A stretch of 12,754 nt of DNA. Origin: Candidatus Nomurabacteria bacterium. Its GTDB lineage: Bacteria > Patescibacteriota > Minisyncoccia > Phycocordibacterales > UBA9973. The position numbers and the translations under genes were made by a program. Below are positions 12,526 through 12,754 of this stretch, piece after piece. Location: assembly GCA_943354205.1 (NCBI GenBank), contig CALRBJ010000005.1:1-12754 (forward strand), read 5' to 3'. The notes under the pieces were generated by a model. That model saw only the letters and a program-made list of their open reading frames with translations. It was not told where the DNA came from and did not search any database. How positions within the stretch are numbered: position 1 is the first letter of the stretch; each line of letters begins with the position of its first letter.

Positions 12526-12754
12526 TTACAGTAGTTTGTCTTGTTTTGGTTCGACAAAATCAAAGCCCATGTGCTCGTAAGCTTTTTTGGTGGCCGTGCG
12601 TCCACGGGGAGTGCGCTCGAGAAGTCCGCGTTGGATCAGGTATGGTTCCACCACTTCTTCAATCGTCGCTTCCTCTTCGCTCGTCGCGGCGGCTATTGTG
12701 TTGAGCCCTACCGGCCCGCCGTTAAACTTATCTATTATTACTGTGAGCACTGCG
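12526..12754 (-). CDS. ruvB: Holliday junction branch migration helicase RuvB, C-terminal fragment
   Basis: Only the last 75 residues are in the window; the frame runs off the right edge, and the GTG at 12750 is internal. They form the C-terminal winged-helix DNA-binding domain of RuvB: IIDKFNGGPVGLNTIAAA, then IEEVVEPYLIQRGLLERTPRGRTAT and AYEHMGFDF. The RTPRGR motif is diagnostic. RuvB is the AAA+ motor that drives branch migration with RuvA. The AAA+ core is outside the window. Transcription converges on the 81-aa gene and ends at the shared hairpin. Confidence 0.96.
   Translation of the reverse strand, partial: AVLTVIIDKFNGGPVGLNTIAAATSEEEATIEEVVEPYLIQRGLLERTPRGRTATKKAYEHMGFDFVEPKQDKLL

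Overview
The window reads as the replication-origin neighbourhood of a small-genome bacterium, most likely a member of the Candidate Phyla Radiation (Patescibacteria, probably the Parcubacteria side). The evidence is the compact rpmH-rnpA-yidC / dnaA / dnaN layout with no recF or gyrB next to dnaN, a two-helix VirB2/TrbC-type 'T4SS pilin' module inside a large surface-type protein, a TyrRS with an extra segment before its second half, a short YidC, few recognisable Shine-Dalgarno sequences, and A+T-rich spacers. TGA is used as a stop (dnaA), so the recoded-UGA lineages (code 25) are unlikely. The taxonomic call is inference from gene content.

Layout. (1) 1-3043, plus strand: the 3' part of a large exported protein (fibronectin-III-like domains, two-helix pilin module, Cys-rich M15-peptidase-like C-terminus), then a membrane-anchored beta-propeller-like protein whose linker is encoded by an in-frame palindromic repeat. 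(2) 3012-4286, minus strand: rpmH-rnpA-yidC (ribosomal protein L34, RNase P protein, membrane insertase). (3) 4287-7339, plus strand: dnaA, a 200-bp A+T-rich spacer with DnaA-box-like sites (candidate oriC), dnaN, and an 83-aa protein resembling the C-terminal part of DciA/DUF721. (4) 7336-9840, minus strand: a class A penicillin-binding protein. (5) 9913-11247, plus strand: tyrS, ending in a long palindrome shared with a convergent gene for a very acidic 64-aa protein. (6) 11572-12754: ruvC (minus), a palindromic repeat of the same family as the intragenic one, an unrecognised 81-aa gene (plus), a bidirectional hairpin terminator, and the 3' end of ruvB (minus).

How it fits together: dnaA and dnaN run away from rpmH-rnpA-yidC, the arrangement expected when replication starts in one of the two dnaA-flanking spacers. 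DnaA (initiator), DnaN (clamp) and the DciA-like protein (possible helicase loader) could form a small replication-initiation set; RuvC and RuvB resolve Holliday junctions; YidC would help insert membrane proteins such as the pilin-like protein and the PBP. Several promoters have -10 hexamers so close to the start codon that transcripts would have leaders of about 0-7 nt, suggesting leaderless or near-leaderless translation.

The less ordinary signals are the protein-coding palindromic element, the FN3-pilin-M15-like fusion, the DciA-like gene after dnaN, the terminator palindrome that contains both stop codons, and the hairpin just upstream of the rnpA start.
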